Part shown: piece after piece, positions 1 through 6,587 of the stretch
Numbering within the stretch: position 1 is the stretch's first letter
Layout: each line of letters opens with the position of its first letter
Assembly (NCBI GenBank): GCA_013330925.1
Contig: DUHJ01000202.1
Coordinates: 5,576-13,385 of the forward strand
Length of the DNA stretch: 7,810 nucleotides
From: Candidatus Poseidoniaceae archaeon
GTDB lineage: Archaea > Thermoplasmatota > Poseidoniia > Poseidoniales > Poseidoniaceae
Direction: 5' to 3'
Notes under the pieces: model-generated
Told to the model about the DNA's origin: nothing
The model's database searches: none
Seen by the model: the letters and a program-made list of their open reading frames with translations, nothing else
Position numbers and translations under genes: made by a program

Positions 1-1
1 C

Positions 2-508
2 GGCTTGACCGGAGCAGACGCATGGCTCGGCTTCGGCTCCATCCACTTGGTGTGGGCCTTGGGTGAACGAATCGGTACGGAAGATTCGCTGATCTATTGG
101 GCGGCCAAGCACCGCATCCCCGTCTGCATCCCTGGCATCACCGATGGATCCATTGGAGCTCAATTGTTCATGTTCCGGCAGAAGTACCGGGACTTCCACA
201 TCGACACCTTGGCCGACGAGCAGGTCATGAGCGACCTGACCTGGGACGTGGAGACCTCAAACGCCCTGATGGTCGGTGGTGGAATTTCCAAGCATCACGT
301 GATTTGGTGGAACCAATACCGAGGCGGACTTGACGCTGCCGTGTACATCACGACGGCTCCTGAACACGACGGTTCCCTGTCAGGAGCACGGCTCCGTGAA
401 GCCATTTCCTGGGGCAAAATGCGACCTGAAGCTCCGAACGTCTGTGTCGAGGGAGATGCCAGTGTGCTGCTTCCGCTCCTCGGTGCAGATTTGTTCACCC
501 GCGGTTGA
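2..508 (+). CDS. dys: Deoxyhypusine synthase, C-terminal part (5' end outside window)
   Basis: This enzyme transfers the aminobutyl group of spermidine, using NAD, to a lysine of the translation factor aIF5A. It is the first step of hypusine formation and occurs in the cytoplasm. About 168 residues are visible, roughly the C-terminal half of a family that is usually 310-370 residues long. Counting from the codon at position 5, I see a GGGISKHH block at residues 91-98, the run AAVYITTAPEHDGSLSGAR at 111-129, and the family's catalytic-lysine motif SWGK at 135-138, with the lysine codon at 416-418. These match remembered human and archaeal sequences closely. The reading frame is open to the left edge, so the start lies upstream and the TTG at position 5 is only an internal leucine. 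The gene is convergent with, and overlaps by 14 bp, the unknown gene on the other strand. No disabling change is visible in the part seen. Confidence 0.95.
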   Translation, partial: GLTGADAWLGFGSIHLVWALGERIGTEDSLIYWAAKHRIPVCIPGITDGSIGAQLFMFRQKYRDFHIDTLADEQVMSDLTWDVETSNALMVGGGISKHHVIWWNQYRGGLDAAVYITTAPEHDGSLSGARLREAISWGKMRPEAPNVCVEGDASVLLPLLGADLFTRG

Positions 509-1184
509 GTGCTCCCTCGACCAGGGCCAGATGGTGCATCAAGGCTTCACGCACCGTCATCTGGGGGCGCCAACCCTCTGAACGGTGCTCAGACAAGAGA
601 CGGTGCAAAGGTCCGAGATCTGGCTCCTGATCGTCCAATTCAACGGGTTCAACCCGGACAGGTGGACGCTGAGGTTCAGCCAACACCTCGACCGAGAAGG
701 CACCGACTTGCCCTTGCTCCCAGCGTCGGTGCAGGAGGGCGGCCTCGTGCATCAACTCAGTGGCCTGCCAACGCCTCCGACCGCTGAGGACGAGGCGTCC
801 TTCTGGCACCGGGTGTGCTGCGAGGCTCAACAGGGCCTCGACAAGGTCATGCTCGGCCACCCACCAACCGGCCCTCGCATCAGCATCAAGCAAGAGATCG
901 GGCCAGAAACTTGCCGTGAGCGTAGGAATCACGTCGATGGGGCACACCTGCAGCACGCGCCCGTCTCGCTCCACTTCGAAACGGGACCCGTCCCCTGGAC
1001 CGGACAAACGTGCAGTGGCATCCTCTTCCTCAATGAGCGAAGACAAACCCAGTGGGTCACGCACCCGGGCAAGTTGCCTGGCGGCCTCCGTTACGCCAGC
1101 AACAGGGTGGCCTTTGCGGGCTGCATGGAGCATCACGGTCGCGGAAAAGCGCGGATGAAGTCCACGCAGGTCCACGGCGGCCAT
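495..1184 (-). CDS. Protein of unknown function (229 aa)
   Basis: I do not recognise this protein. The frame is open from 1253, but only through a TTG. I place the start at the ATG at 1184-1182 because an AAGGTGG ribosome binding site lies just upstream (complement of 1191-1197), giving 229 residues. No signal peptide or membrane segment is apparent. The N-terminal part (1-60) is mixed helical. The middle (68-100) looks beta-rich and holds the only cysteine (C81). The stretch 99-155 looks amphipathic-helical with several tryptophans. A proline- and acid-rich linker (about 168-192) leads to a short C-terminal helical segment (about 193-229). Overlapping plus-strand frames are rich in Cys, His, Gln and Trp and look like shadows, whereas this frame has ordinary cytoplasmic composition. 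It runs convergently into deoxyhypusine synthase and divergently from the PRC-barrel gene. I am fairly sure it is coding but cannot assign a role. Confidence 0.7.
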   Translation of the reverse strand: MAAVDLRGLHPRFSATVMLHAARKGHPVAGVTEAARQLARVRDPLGLSSLIEEEDATARLSGPGDGSRFEVERDGRVLQVCPIDVIPTLTASFWPDLLLDADARAGWWVAEHDLVEALLSLAAHPVPEGRLVLSGRRRWQATELMHEAALLHRRWEQGQVGAFSVEVLAEPQRPPVRVEPVELDDQEPDLGPLHRLLSEHRSEGWRPQMTVREALMHHLALVEGALNRG

Positions 1185-1243
1185 GCCCGTCCACCTTCGC
1201 CCGCCTCTATGAGTTCGCCGACATGACGAAAAACGAAATATGC

Positions 1244-1494
1244 CGTTTTCCAATTGAAAATTCGCTTAAACTATCGATTATTAGGTCGAAATCTACCGGC
1301 CAGGCGACCCCACCCCGGCACCGATCGGACGGGCCCGCCTACGCGTGGTGAAGAATGAGGAAAGCCCAATTGGAATTTCACCTCGTTCAGAAATGAAAGA
1401 TGCTGCGATTTACTTATGGAAATGGATTATGCGACATGCCGATTATCGGCGATTTCCAATTGATTCTTCGTCACTAACTGCGTATTCCCAATTG
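1244..1494. repeat. Four dispersed CCAATTG-centred repeat elements
   Basis: CCAATTG occurs at 1250-1256, 1366-1372 (as the full palindrome CCAATTGG, 1366-1373), 1456-1462 and 1488-1494. The first and third copies are similar over 21 bp: 1244-1264 and 1450-1470 agree at 17 of 21 positions, both beginning CG and ending TTCG. The second and fourth share one extra C (CCCAATTG). Elsewhere in the window I found the CAATTG core only twice by eye, inside coding sequence at 161-166 and near 4309. The clustering in one intergenic gap suggests binding sites for a dimeric protein, but this is inference. Confidence 0.5.
1438..1450. repeat. Perfect 6-1-6 inverted repeat
   Basis: GCCGAT-T-ATCGGC is a perfect inverted repeat immediately left of the third CCAATTG element, only five bases from it. 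It could be an operator half-site pair for a dimeric regulator or a small hairpin. No T-run follows, so it is unlikely to be a terminator. Confidence 0.4.
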
Positions 1495-1565
1495 AACAGT
1501 TACATTATCCGTCGAAGACATTAAGTGTCCCCCTCAGCACAGGCGGTGCAACGGGAAGGGAGAAC

Positions 1566-2159
1566 ATGGCACCAACAGACTACCACATCCAGGAATTGAT
1601 GCAACGCGACGTGTACGTCAAGGACACCAAAGTGGGCACCATCATCGGGGAACGTCACCACCCCAACGAATCACGTGTGCGATCCGTTCGCCTTCTGGTC
1701 GAAACGGACGTGGCGGGCGAATTCATGCGCAAGCCTGCTGAATTTGCACCCCTTCCCAAGGAGCTTGTTCACAGCATCAACGACGACGGCTCCGTACGCC
1801 TCTCCAAGTCCATGCGCGAACTCCAGCGTCGCTGGCGCAACACCGTGCGCATCGACGAACAGCTCTACGCACCCGACGAAATGCTCGACCGTGCGGTCTT
1901 GGACAACCAGGGCAACGAAGTCGGCATCATCACCGGCCTCCTGAAAGTCAAGCGCACCTACAAGGGATTCATCGTCACCCTTCGCGTCGGCGTCCAGCAG
2001 CGTTTCGAGCTCGGAGAGACCGTCCGGCTGCCCCTCACGGCCATCGCACGTACCCGTGATCGGCTTGATGAAGTGGTCCTTGGCCGCACCTTTGAACGGG
2101 CCATGCAGTTGCCGTCCTACATCACGCTCAACGAAATGGACGCCTCTGAATTTGAGTGA
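1566..2159 (+). CDS. Tandem PRC-barrel domain protein
   Basis: This soluble protein of 197 residues appears to hold two PRC-barrel-like domains. The first spans about residues 8-80, beginning with LMQRDVYVKDTKVGTIIGE. The second spans about 104-175, with EMLDRAVLDNQGNEVGIITG at 105-124 and the strand LPLTAIARTRDRLDEVVL at 155-172, typical of the end of this fold. A basic helical linker (about 80-97, RELQRRWRN) joins them. PRC-barrels are small beta-barrels first known from photosynthetic reaction centre H subunits and from the ribosome maturation factor RimM; archaeal stand-alone versions are mostly of unknown role, often suspected in RNA metabolism or protein-protein contacts. The ATG is preceded by AAGGGAG at 1556-1562, and the 381-bp upstream gap implies its own promoter. 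No membrane segment or signal peptide is seen. Domain assignment rests on pattern recognition and is fairly good; biological function is not known. Confidence 0.75.
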   Translation: MAPTDYHIQELMQRDVYVKDTKVGTIIGERHHPNESRVRSVRLLVETDVAGEFMRKPAEFAPLPKELVHSINDDGSVRLSKSMRELQRRWRNTVRIDEQLYAPDEMLDRAVLDNQGNEVGIITGLLKVKRTYKGFIVTLRVGVQQRFELGETVRLPLTAIARTRDRLDEVVLGRTFERAMQLPSYITLNEMDASEFE

Positions 2160-2210
2160 TTGCCTCACCGTCATCCTTTTGATGGCACGTCAGGTCGGCG
2201 TCCTGCCCAA

Positions 2211-2284
2211 GCGCGGGTAGCTTAGTCGGTTGGAGCACCCGGCTGATAACCGGGAGGTCGCAGGTTCGAGTCCTGCCTCGCGCA
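2211..2284 (+). tRNA. tRNA-Ile (anticodon GAU)
   Basis: A complete cloverleaf folds by eye. The acceptor stem GCGCGGG (2211-2217) pairs with CTCGCGC (2277-2283) with one G-U. The D stem is GCTT/GAGC. The anticodon stem CCCGG/CCGGG flanks the loop CTGATAA with anticodon GAT at 2245-2247. The variable loop is five bases, and the T stem GCAGG/CCTGC encloses TTCGAGT. The discriminator base is A2284. The genome continues CTCACC, so the 3' CCA is not encoded and must be added enzymatically, as in many archaea. There is no intron. No clear box A is seen in the 50 bp upstream. Confidence 0.97.
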
Positions 2285-2329
2285 CTCACCACCTCTCACG
2301 GGAAAGCCCTTGAAGCGCCGGTTGAAGCC

Positions 2330-3274
2330 ATGCTCGTGGCGGTCGTCTCCAGCAGCAACGCGCGGGCCATCGCGGAGGAATTGGCCACCAGCCTTGGTTG
2401 GACCCACATCCATGCCGAATCACGACGCTTCCCCGACACGGAAGGCTACGTCAGGATGCCAGAAGAGCACATTGAGGCCATTCGAAGCGAGCCTGTCGTC
2501 GTGGTGTCGAACACCTTTCCAGACGCTGGCATCGTGGAAACCCTGCTTCTCCTGGACTTGATCCGGGACCTCCGGGCGGGAAACATGGAAAATTTGCGAA
2601 ATATCGGCCCCCAAGCCATGGATGACGTCGGATCTGGCGTGATTTTGGCCGTCCCTTACTACGGCTATGCCCGACAAGACAAGCGCTTCAAACCAGGTGA
2701 ACCGATTTCGGCCAAGGCCATCGGTCGGTTGCTTGCCGCCCATTGTGACGCAATGGTCGTGCTCGATCTTCACGCTCCCGCCGTGCTGGAAGACCTCCCT
2801 GTCCCCGTCGCTTTCACGAGCGCGATGCCCGAACTCGCCGCTCACCTCCAAGACACGGTCAAACCTGACTTCGTCCTCTCTCCCGACAAAGGTGCCATCG
2901 ACCGTGCTTCAGCGGTCGCGGAAGCCATTGGCTGCGGGTTCTCTTATCTGGAAAAGACGCGAATTGATGCCCGCACCATCGTTCACAAGGCGAAGGACTT
3001 GGACGTCGACGGCAAGGTGGTGGCCATCGTCGACGACATGATCGCCACAGGCGGCACCATCTGCCGTGCAGCAGATGCCCTCCGCAGCCAAGGCGCGACC
3101 GCGGTGCACGCTGCGTGTTGCCACGGACTGTTTACCGGCGGCGCCATTCACAGGCTCTCCAGTTTCGTCGACGGCGTGCATGCGACGGGAAGCCTGCCGA
3201 ACCCCCGCGGTGTCATCCAAGGCGGGCCAGCACTCGCGCGAGGCGTCGAATCCATCCTCAAAACATGGTCTTGA
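2330..3274 (+). CDS. prs: Ribose-phosphate pyrophosphokinase (PRPP synthetase)
   Basis: The enzyme makes 5-phosphoribosyl diphosphate from ribose 5-phosphate and ATP, feeding purine, pyrimidine, histidine and tryptophan synthesis. The 314-residue protein has two phosphoribosyltransferase-type halves. Visible motifs are SRRFPDTEGYVR (31-42), the ATP-side loop YYGYARQDKRFKPGEPIS (110-127), DLH (146-148, metal/catalytic histidine), SPDKGAIDRA (184-193), EKTRID (208-213) and the PRPP-binding loop VDDMIATGGT (234-243). It is somewhat longer than the roughly 280-300 residues usual in archaea, mainly through an extra segment at about 83-103 before the strand leading to PYYGYARQ. The ATG at 2330 places MLVAVVSS as the first beta strand, as expected, but no good ribosome binding site or box A precedes it; only 45 bp separate it from the tRNA-Ile gene, so read-through from the tRNA transcript is possible. 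Confidence 0.95.
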   Translation: MLVAVVSSSNARAIAEELATSLGWTHIHAESRRFPDTEGYVRMPEEHIEAIRSEPVVVVSNTFPDAGIVETLLLLDLIRDLRAGNMENLRNIGPQAMDDVGSGVILAVPYYGYARQDKRFKPGEPISAKAIGRLLAAHCDAMVVLDLHAPAVLEDLPVPVAFTSAMPELAAHLQDTVKPDFVLSPDKGAIDRASAVAEAIGCGFSYLEKTRIDARTIVHKAKDLDVDGKVVAIVDDMIATGGTICRAADALRSQGATAVHAACCHGLFTGGAIHRLSSFVDGVHATGSLPNPRGVIQGGPALARGVESILKTWS

Positions 3275-3298
3275 GGCCGGCAAACGCTTGGCGGTGCG

Positions 3299-3343
3299 TT
3301 TATATCCGAACCACGTGGCGCACGGCTTACCTACACGAGGAGG
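3299..3343 (+). promoter_or_regulatory. Box A promoter and ribosome binding site of the L7Ae operon
   Basis: TTTATAT at 3299-3305 matches the archaeal TATA consensus. Transcription would then start roughly 25 bp downstream, near 3328, leaving a leader of about 20-25 nt. A strong Shine-Dalgarno GAGGAGG at 3337-3343 sits seven bases before the ATG at 3351. The box A falls just after the prs stop codon, so the ribosomal operon probably has its own promoter in addition to any read-through from prs. Confidence 0.65.
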
Positions 3344-3350
3344 ATATCCG

Positions 3351-3722
3351 ATGAGTGTGCATGTTCGATACGAAACCCCTGAAGACGTCAGCAACAAGAT
3401 CTACGAATTGGTGCAAGCCTGCAATGGCGGCCGCATCAAGCGCGGGTCGAACGAAGTCACCAAAGTGGCCCTTCGCAAGACTGCGGCCTTTGTCGTCCTC
3501 GCTGAGGACGTCAACCCCCCCGAGTTGGTCAACCACATCCCACTCATCTGCGACGACAACAGCATCCCCTTCGGCTACGTTCCTTCCCAGGAATTCTTGG
3601 CCAAGGAAGCCGGCATGGAAACTGGAGTGAAGGCCGCAAGCCTCGCCATCATGGACGTGCCCAAAGCCGCCCAGGAAATGCTCGATGAAGTCCTCGAACT
3701 CATCAAGGGCCTGCGGGCTTGA
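3351..3722 (+). CDS. rpl7ae: Ribosomal protein L7Ae (eL8), kink-turn binding protein
   Basis: L7Ae binds kink-turns in 23S rRNA and, in archaea, is also the core protein of box C/D and H/ACA guide RNPs and a subunit of RNase P. The 123-residue product is of normal length. The RNA-binding signature is seen as [14 protein letters not shown] at residues 26-39. It is followed by the conserved [14 protein letters not shown] (51-64) and the C-terminal [17 protein letters not shown] (72-88). The frame is open further upstream, but the ATG at 3351 is chosen because it follows GAGGAGG and aligns with the family N-terminus. It is the first gene of a tight run with rps28e (14 bp gap), rpl24e, ndk and infB, the classical euryarchaeal order. 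Confidence 0.97.
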   Translation: MSVHVRYETPEDVSNKIYELVQACNGGRIKRGSNEVTKVALRKTAAFVVLAEDVNPPELVNHIPLICDDNSIPFGYVPSQEFLAKEAGMETGVKAASLAIMDVPKAAQEMLDEVLELIKGLRA

Positions 3723-3736
3723 ACGGAGGAATCCAC

Positions 3737-3961
3737 ATGAGCGAAGAACTCGGAGGATGGCCCGCTGAGGTCGTCGAAGTCGTCGGCCGAACCGGTATGA
3801 CCGGGGAAGCAACGCAGGTGAAGGTCCGCGTCAACGACGCACCCAACCCACGCGACGTCGGTCGCATCATCACCCGAAACGTGCTCGGCCCCGTCCGAGT
3901 CGGTGATATCCTGATGCTCAAGGACACGGGCCGCGAGGCCCGCAAGTTGAATGCGAGGTGA
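3737..3961 (+). CDS. rps28e: Small ribosomal subunit protein S28e (eS28)
   Basis: S28e is an OB-fold protein of the small ribosomal subunit located near the mRNA exit channel. The 74 residues are the usual archaeal length. The diagnostic C-terminal block reads [20 protein letters not shown] (49-68), and the central [10 protein letters not shown] strand (23-32) also matches the family. The ATG at 3737 has GGAGGA at 3725-3730 ahead of it; an alternative upstream start at 3719 would only add six residues not found in the family. It sits 14 bp after rpl7ae, and its final codons contain the ribosome binding site for rpl24e. Confidence 0.95.
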   Translation: MSEELGGWPAEVVEVVGRTGMTGEATQVKVRVNDAPNPRDVGRIITRNVLGPVRVGDILMLKDTGREARKLNAR

Positions 3962-3966
3962 ACCCC

Positions 3967-4158
3967 ATGCCAGAGCGACGTGTTTGCAGCTTCTCCGGTG
4001 ACGAGATCGAACCCGGTACGGGAACGATGTTCGTCCGACGCGACGGGAGCATCTTGTGGTTCAAGAATTCCAAGGCCCGCAAGAACATGGTCCACCTCAA
4101 GCGTAACGCGCGCCGCGTCAAGTGGACGCGCCATTACGTGAAGGGCGGCATCCAGTGA
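3967..4158 (+). CDS. rpl24e: Large ribosomal subunit protein L24e (eL24), zinc ligands mostly lost
   Basis: L24e is a small protein of the large subunit near the inter-subunit interface. The 63-residue product carries the family core [20 protein letters not shown] (13-32) and [11 protein letters not shown] (43-53). In most archaeal L24e proteins, four cysteines bind zinc (CxxC and CxxxC). Here only C7 remains: the other three positions are S10, K33 and A37 (CSFSG and FKNSKARKN). Eukaryotic eL24 has similarly lost the zinc site and shows CSFSG or DSFSG and FxNxK patterns, so this protein is probably functional but zinc-free. The ATG at 3967 is preceded by GAGGTGA at 3954-3960, inside the end of rps28e. 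The five-base gap to rps28e implies tight translational coupling. Confidence 0.93.
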   Translation: MPERRVCSFSGDEIEPGTGTMFVRRDGSILWFKNSKARKNMVHLKRNARRVKWTRHYVKGGIQ

Positions 4159-4217
4159 GCCACCGGCCATAGGATGCTTCTTGAAGGGCGGCTCGGTCGC
4201 CGACTCAGGTGAAAACC

Positions 4218-4664
4218 ATGCAGACCACGTATGTCATGATCAAGCCCGACGGTGTCCAACGCGGCTTGGTCGGTGAAATTCTCAACCGATTCGAACGCAA
4301 GGGCCTCCAATTGGTGGGCATGAAGTCCATGGTCCCCGACGAAACCATTGCGCGCACGCACTACGCCGTGCACGCTGAACGTCCTTTCTTCGAGGGCCTC
4401 ATCACCTTCGTGACCTCAGGGCCTGTCGTCTGCATGGCATGGCGTGGCGTTGACGCCATCGCCGTTGCACGTCGCCTCATCGGCGCCACCAACGGCCGCG
4501 AAGCCGACCCCGGCACCATCCGTGGCGATTACGGCATGGACATGGGATACAACATGATTCACGGATCCGACGGAGAAGACACCGCTGCTGCGGAGTTGGC
4601 CCTCTGGTTCCCTGAAGGCCTGATGGAGTGGACTCAAGACGGCCAGCGCTGGGTCTACGAATGA
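4218..4664 (+). CDS. ndk: Nucleoside diphosphate kinase
   Basis: Ndk moves the gamma phosphate from ATP to other (deoxy)nucleoside diphosphates through a phosphohistidine, balancing cytoplasmic NTP and dNTP pools. The 148-residue length is normal. Conserved features are the N-terminal YVMIKPDGVQRGLVGEI (5-21, with K9 contacting phosphate), FERKGL (25-30), ERPFFEGL (54-61), and the active-site block GYNMIHGSDG (110-119) with catalytic H115. I chose ATG 4218 over the in-frame GTG at 4209 because AGGTGA (4207-4212) is a ribosome binding site five bases before the ATG and overlaps the GTG. It lies 59 bp after rpl24e and 13 bp before infB, its usual place in euryarchaeal ribosomal operons. Confidence 0.97.
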   Translation: MQTTYVMIKPDGVQRGLVGEILNRFERKGLQLVGMKSMVPDETIARTHYAVHAERPFFEGLITFVTSGPVVCMAWRGVDAIAVARRLIGATNGREADPGTIRGDYGMDMGYNMIHGSDGEDTAAAELALWFPEGLMEWTQDGQRWVYE

Positions 4665-4677
4665 TCGAGGTGGGGGC

Positions 4678-6510
4678 ATGTCGGACGAGGCGGAACCAAC
4701 CGCCCCCGAAGAGGACGCCCCACTCCGAGGTGAAAACCGACAACCGATCGTCAGCGTGCTCGGGCACGTTGACCATGGGAAAACCAGCCTGCTCGATTTG
4801 GTCCGCTCCATTGGCGTGGACCGTCAAGCCTCGGTGATGGACCGCGAAGCCGGTGGCATCACCCAACACATCGGCGCCACCGAAGTCCCCGCCGCCGTGC
4901 TCAACGACACCTGCGCGGCAATGATGGGTGGCCGGAATTTCAAGTCCCCCGGTTTGCTCTTCATCGACACACCTGGCCACCATTCCTTCACGTCGCTTCG
5001 TTCACGTGGGGGCCAGTTGGCCGACATCGCCATCCTCGTGGTGGACATCATGGAAGGGCTTCAGCCTCAGACCATTGAGAGCTTGGAGATCCTTCGACGA
5101 ACCCGAACGCCATTCGTCGTGGCCGGGAACAAAGTGGACCGCCTGCACGGTTGGCGTTCCGAACGTGGACGAGCGTTCATCGCCTCCTTCCAAGAACAGC
5201 GAAAGGACGTGCAAGCACTCTTCGAAGACCGGTTTTGGAAGATGGTGGGGATGTTCGGTGAGCATGGGTTCAACCTCGAACGGTACGACCGCATCAAGGA
5301 TTTCCGCAGTGACGTCGCTCTTGTCCCCATGTCAGCCAAGGAGGGCGAAGGCCTTCAGGACCTGCTGACGGTGACCGTTGGTTTGGCCGAACGTTTCCTC
5401 GAAGACCGCTTGACGGACACCCTGGGTGACGCCGAGGGCACCATCTTGGAGATGAAGGACGAAGTCGGCATGAGCAAAACGATCGACGTGATCCTCTCCC
5501 GAGGCATCCTCCGAACGGCTGACCGCATCGTCTTCGCCACCTCTGACGGTCCTGCAACCACCCGGATCAAGGGGCTGAAGAGGCCACGAGGCATGTCCGA
5601 AATGCGCGACGCGGGTGACCGTTGGGAAAGCGTGGACCACGTGGAAGCGGCCTGCGGCGTGAAGATCGTCGCACAGGGCCTTGAGCGCGCCCTTGCCGGC
5701 ACCACGGTCCGGTTGGCCAAGGACGATGAAGCCCTCGAAGCAGCGATGGCCGCGTGCAGGGAGGAATGCCGGGTTGACATCGACTTGGACGAAGAAGGCG
5801 TCGTCATCAAAGCGGACACCATCGGTGGGCTGGAAGCACTCGCGTTTGAATTGGGCCAGCTCGACATCCCAATCCGCATGGCCACCGTTGGCCCTGTGAA
5901 CAAGCGGGACATCTTGACCGCGGAATCGGCCAAGGACCCCCTGAACCGCATCATTGCGGGATTCTCCATCGCCCCGAACCGTGAGGTTGCGGACCGCCTG
6001 ACCGGGGATGACGCACCCGTCAAATTCGTGGCAGGGGAGATCATCTACCACATCATCGAGGAAATCGAGACGTGGCGTGATGAAACCAAAGCCGCGGCCG
6101 AAGCCGCTGCTCGGGAAGACCTGGTGCACCCGGGCCGATTGCTGTACCTCGAAAACCACACCTTCCGTGGACGCGACCCTGCGATCGTTGGGGTCCGTGT
6201 GGTTGGCGGTCGCGTTCACATCGGTCAACGGTTGATGCGTCCAGACGGTTCCCAAGTGGGGCAGGTGAAGTCCCTTCGTACGCGCGACAGTGAGGACGTG
6301 CGAGAAGCAAACCAAGGCGATGAAGTGGCCTGCGCCATCCAAGGCCCAACCGTCGGGCGCCACATCAACGAAGGCGACGAATTCTTTGTCGACGTCCCGG
6401 AATCGCATGCGCGTCGGCTCCGGAAAGTGGAATTGACGGCAGTTGAACAAGAGATTCTCGAGGAAATCGTGCGACTGCATCGAAAAGAGAACCACTTTTG
6501 GGCCAGATGA
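4678..6510 (+). CDS. infB: Translation initiation factor aIF5B (IF2 family GTPase)
   Basis: aIF5B is the GTPase that promotes ribosomal subunit joining and stabilises initiator tRNA. The 610-residue protein has the archaeal length, without the long N-terminal extension of bacterial or eukaryotic homologues. The G domain is intact: GHVDHGKT (29-36), GGITQHIGA (59-67), DTPGH (97-101), NKVD (151-154) and a SAKEG-type G5 near residue 220. No intein is inserted at these common sites. Domain II follows, then domain III beginning about residue 360 with the VVIKADTIGGLEAL block, and the C-terminal tRNA-contacting domain IV ends in a helix-rich tail. The ATG at 4678 is preceded by GAGGTGGGG (4667-4675). 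The first 20 residues are acidic and probably flexible. It is the last gene of the translation operon. Confidence 0.97.
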   Translation: MSDEAEPTAPEEDAPLRGENRQPIVSVLGHVDHGKTSLLDLVRSIGVDRQASVMDREAGGITQHIGATEVPAAVLNDTCAAMMGGRNFKSPGLLFIDTPGHHSFTSLRSRGGQLADIAILVVDIMEGLQPQTIESLEILRRTRTPFVVAGNKVDRLHGWRSERGRAFIASFQEQRKDVQALFEDRFWKMVGMFGEHGFNLERYDRIKDFRSDVALVPMSAKEGEGLQDLLTVTVGLAERFLEDRLTDTLGDAEGTILEMKDEVGMSKTIDVILSRGILRTADRIVFATSDGPATTRIKGLKRPRGMSEMRDAGDRWESVDHVEAACGVKIVAQGLERALAGTTVRLAKDDEALEAAMAACREECRVDIDLDEEGVVIKADTIGGLEALAFELGQLDIPIRMATVGPVNKRDILTAESAKDPLNRIIAGFSIAPNREVADRLTGDDAPVKFVAGEIIYHIIEEIETWRDETKAAAEAAAREDLVHPGRLLYLENHTFRGRDPAIVGVRVVGGRVHIGQRLMRPDGSQVGQVKSLRTRDSEDVREANQGDEVACAIQGPTVGRHINEGDEFFVDVPESHARRLRKVELTAVEQEILEEIVRLHRKENHFWAR

Positions 6511-6541
6511 GTGATGCAAGGGTGATGTCGCCCGCAAGCAC

Positions 6542-6584
6542 GTTCAAATATGGATGGACAAGCCTACAGGTCTGAATAGGTGAT
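6542..6584 (+). promoter_or_regulatory. Probable promoter and ribosome binding site of the MoxR gene
   Basis: The 77-bp gap after infB holds a box A-like CAAATATGG at about 6545-6553. A start of transcription some 25 bp further on would give a leader of about 15 nt containing AGGTGAT at 6578-6584. That ribosome binding site is strong in sequence but sits only three bases from the ATG, closer than at the other genes here. Confidence 0.45.
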
Positions 6585-6587
6585 AGG

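Larger units (their letters stand above)
1185..1565. promoter_or_regulatory. Divergent intergenic region, AT-rich with GC-rich core
   Basis: This 381-bp gap separates the leftward unknown gene from the rightward PRC-barrel gene and should hold both promoters. No convincing ORF is seen. The flanks (about 1221-1290 and 1351-1530) are clearly more AT-rich than the rest of the window, while 1291-1350 is GC-rich and holds small palindromes such as CCGATCGG at 1321-1328. Candidate TATA (box A) sites are CATATTTC for the minus strand (complement of 1235-1242), about 50 bp before that start codon, and TTACATTATCC at about 1500-1510 for the plus strand, about 60 bp before the PRC ATG. Both are imperfect matches to the archaeal consensus. 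The region also carries four CCAATTG elements and a perfect 13-bp inverted repeat, listed separately. Confidence 0.5.

Noticed and set aside
585..1226. Long plus-strand open frame of 213 codons opposite the unknown gene
   Set aside because: Its composition (many Cys, His, Gln, Trp) is that of an antisense shadow; the minus-strand frame is longer, more protein-like and has a ribosome binding site.
1350..1375. GAGGAAAGCCC resembles the conserved GAGGAAAGUCC box of RNase P RNA
   Set aside because: One base differs, the following sequence is AT-rich, only about 200 bp remain before the next gene, and I could not find the other conserved RNase P regions.
2172..2184. CATC-CTTTT-GATG small hairpin with a T-run after the PRC-barrel gene
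   Set aside because: A four-pair stem and four Ts are too weak to call a terminator.
4187..4201. GGCGGC-TCG-GTCGCC hairpin between rpl24e and ndk
   Set aside because: It has no T-run and lies inside a co-transcribed operon, so it is unlikely to be a terminator; a six-pair stem is common by chance in GC-rich DNA.
5332..6537. Minus-strand open frame of 401 codons opposite infB
   Set aside because: It lies antisense to the clearly recognised aIF5B domains; high GC creates long shadow frames and nothing in it resembles a known protein.
6511..6576. Possible box C/D guide RNA (two GTGATG motifs and a CTGA)
   Set aside because: The motifs do not fit the spacing or the exact C and D box forms, and the stretch is better explained as the MoxR promoter region.
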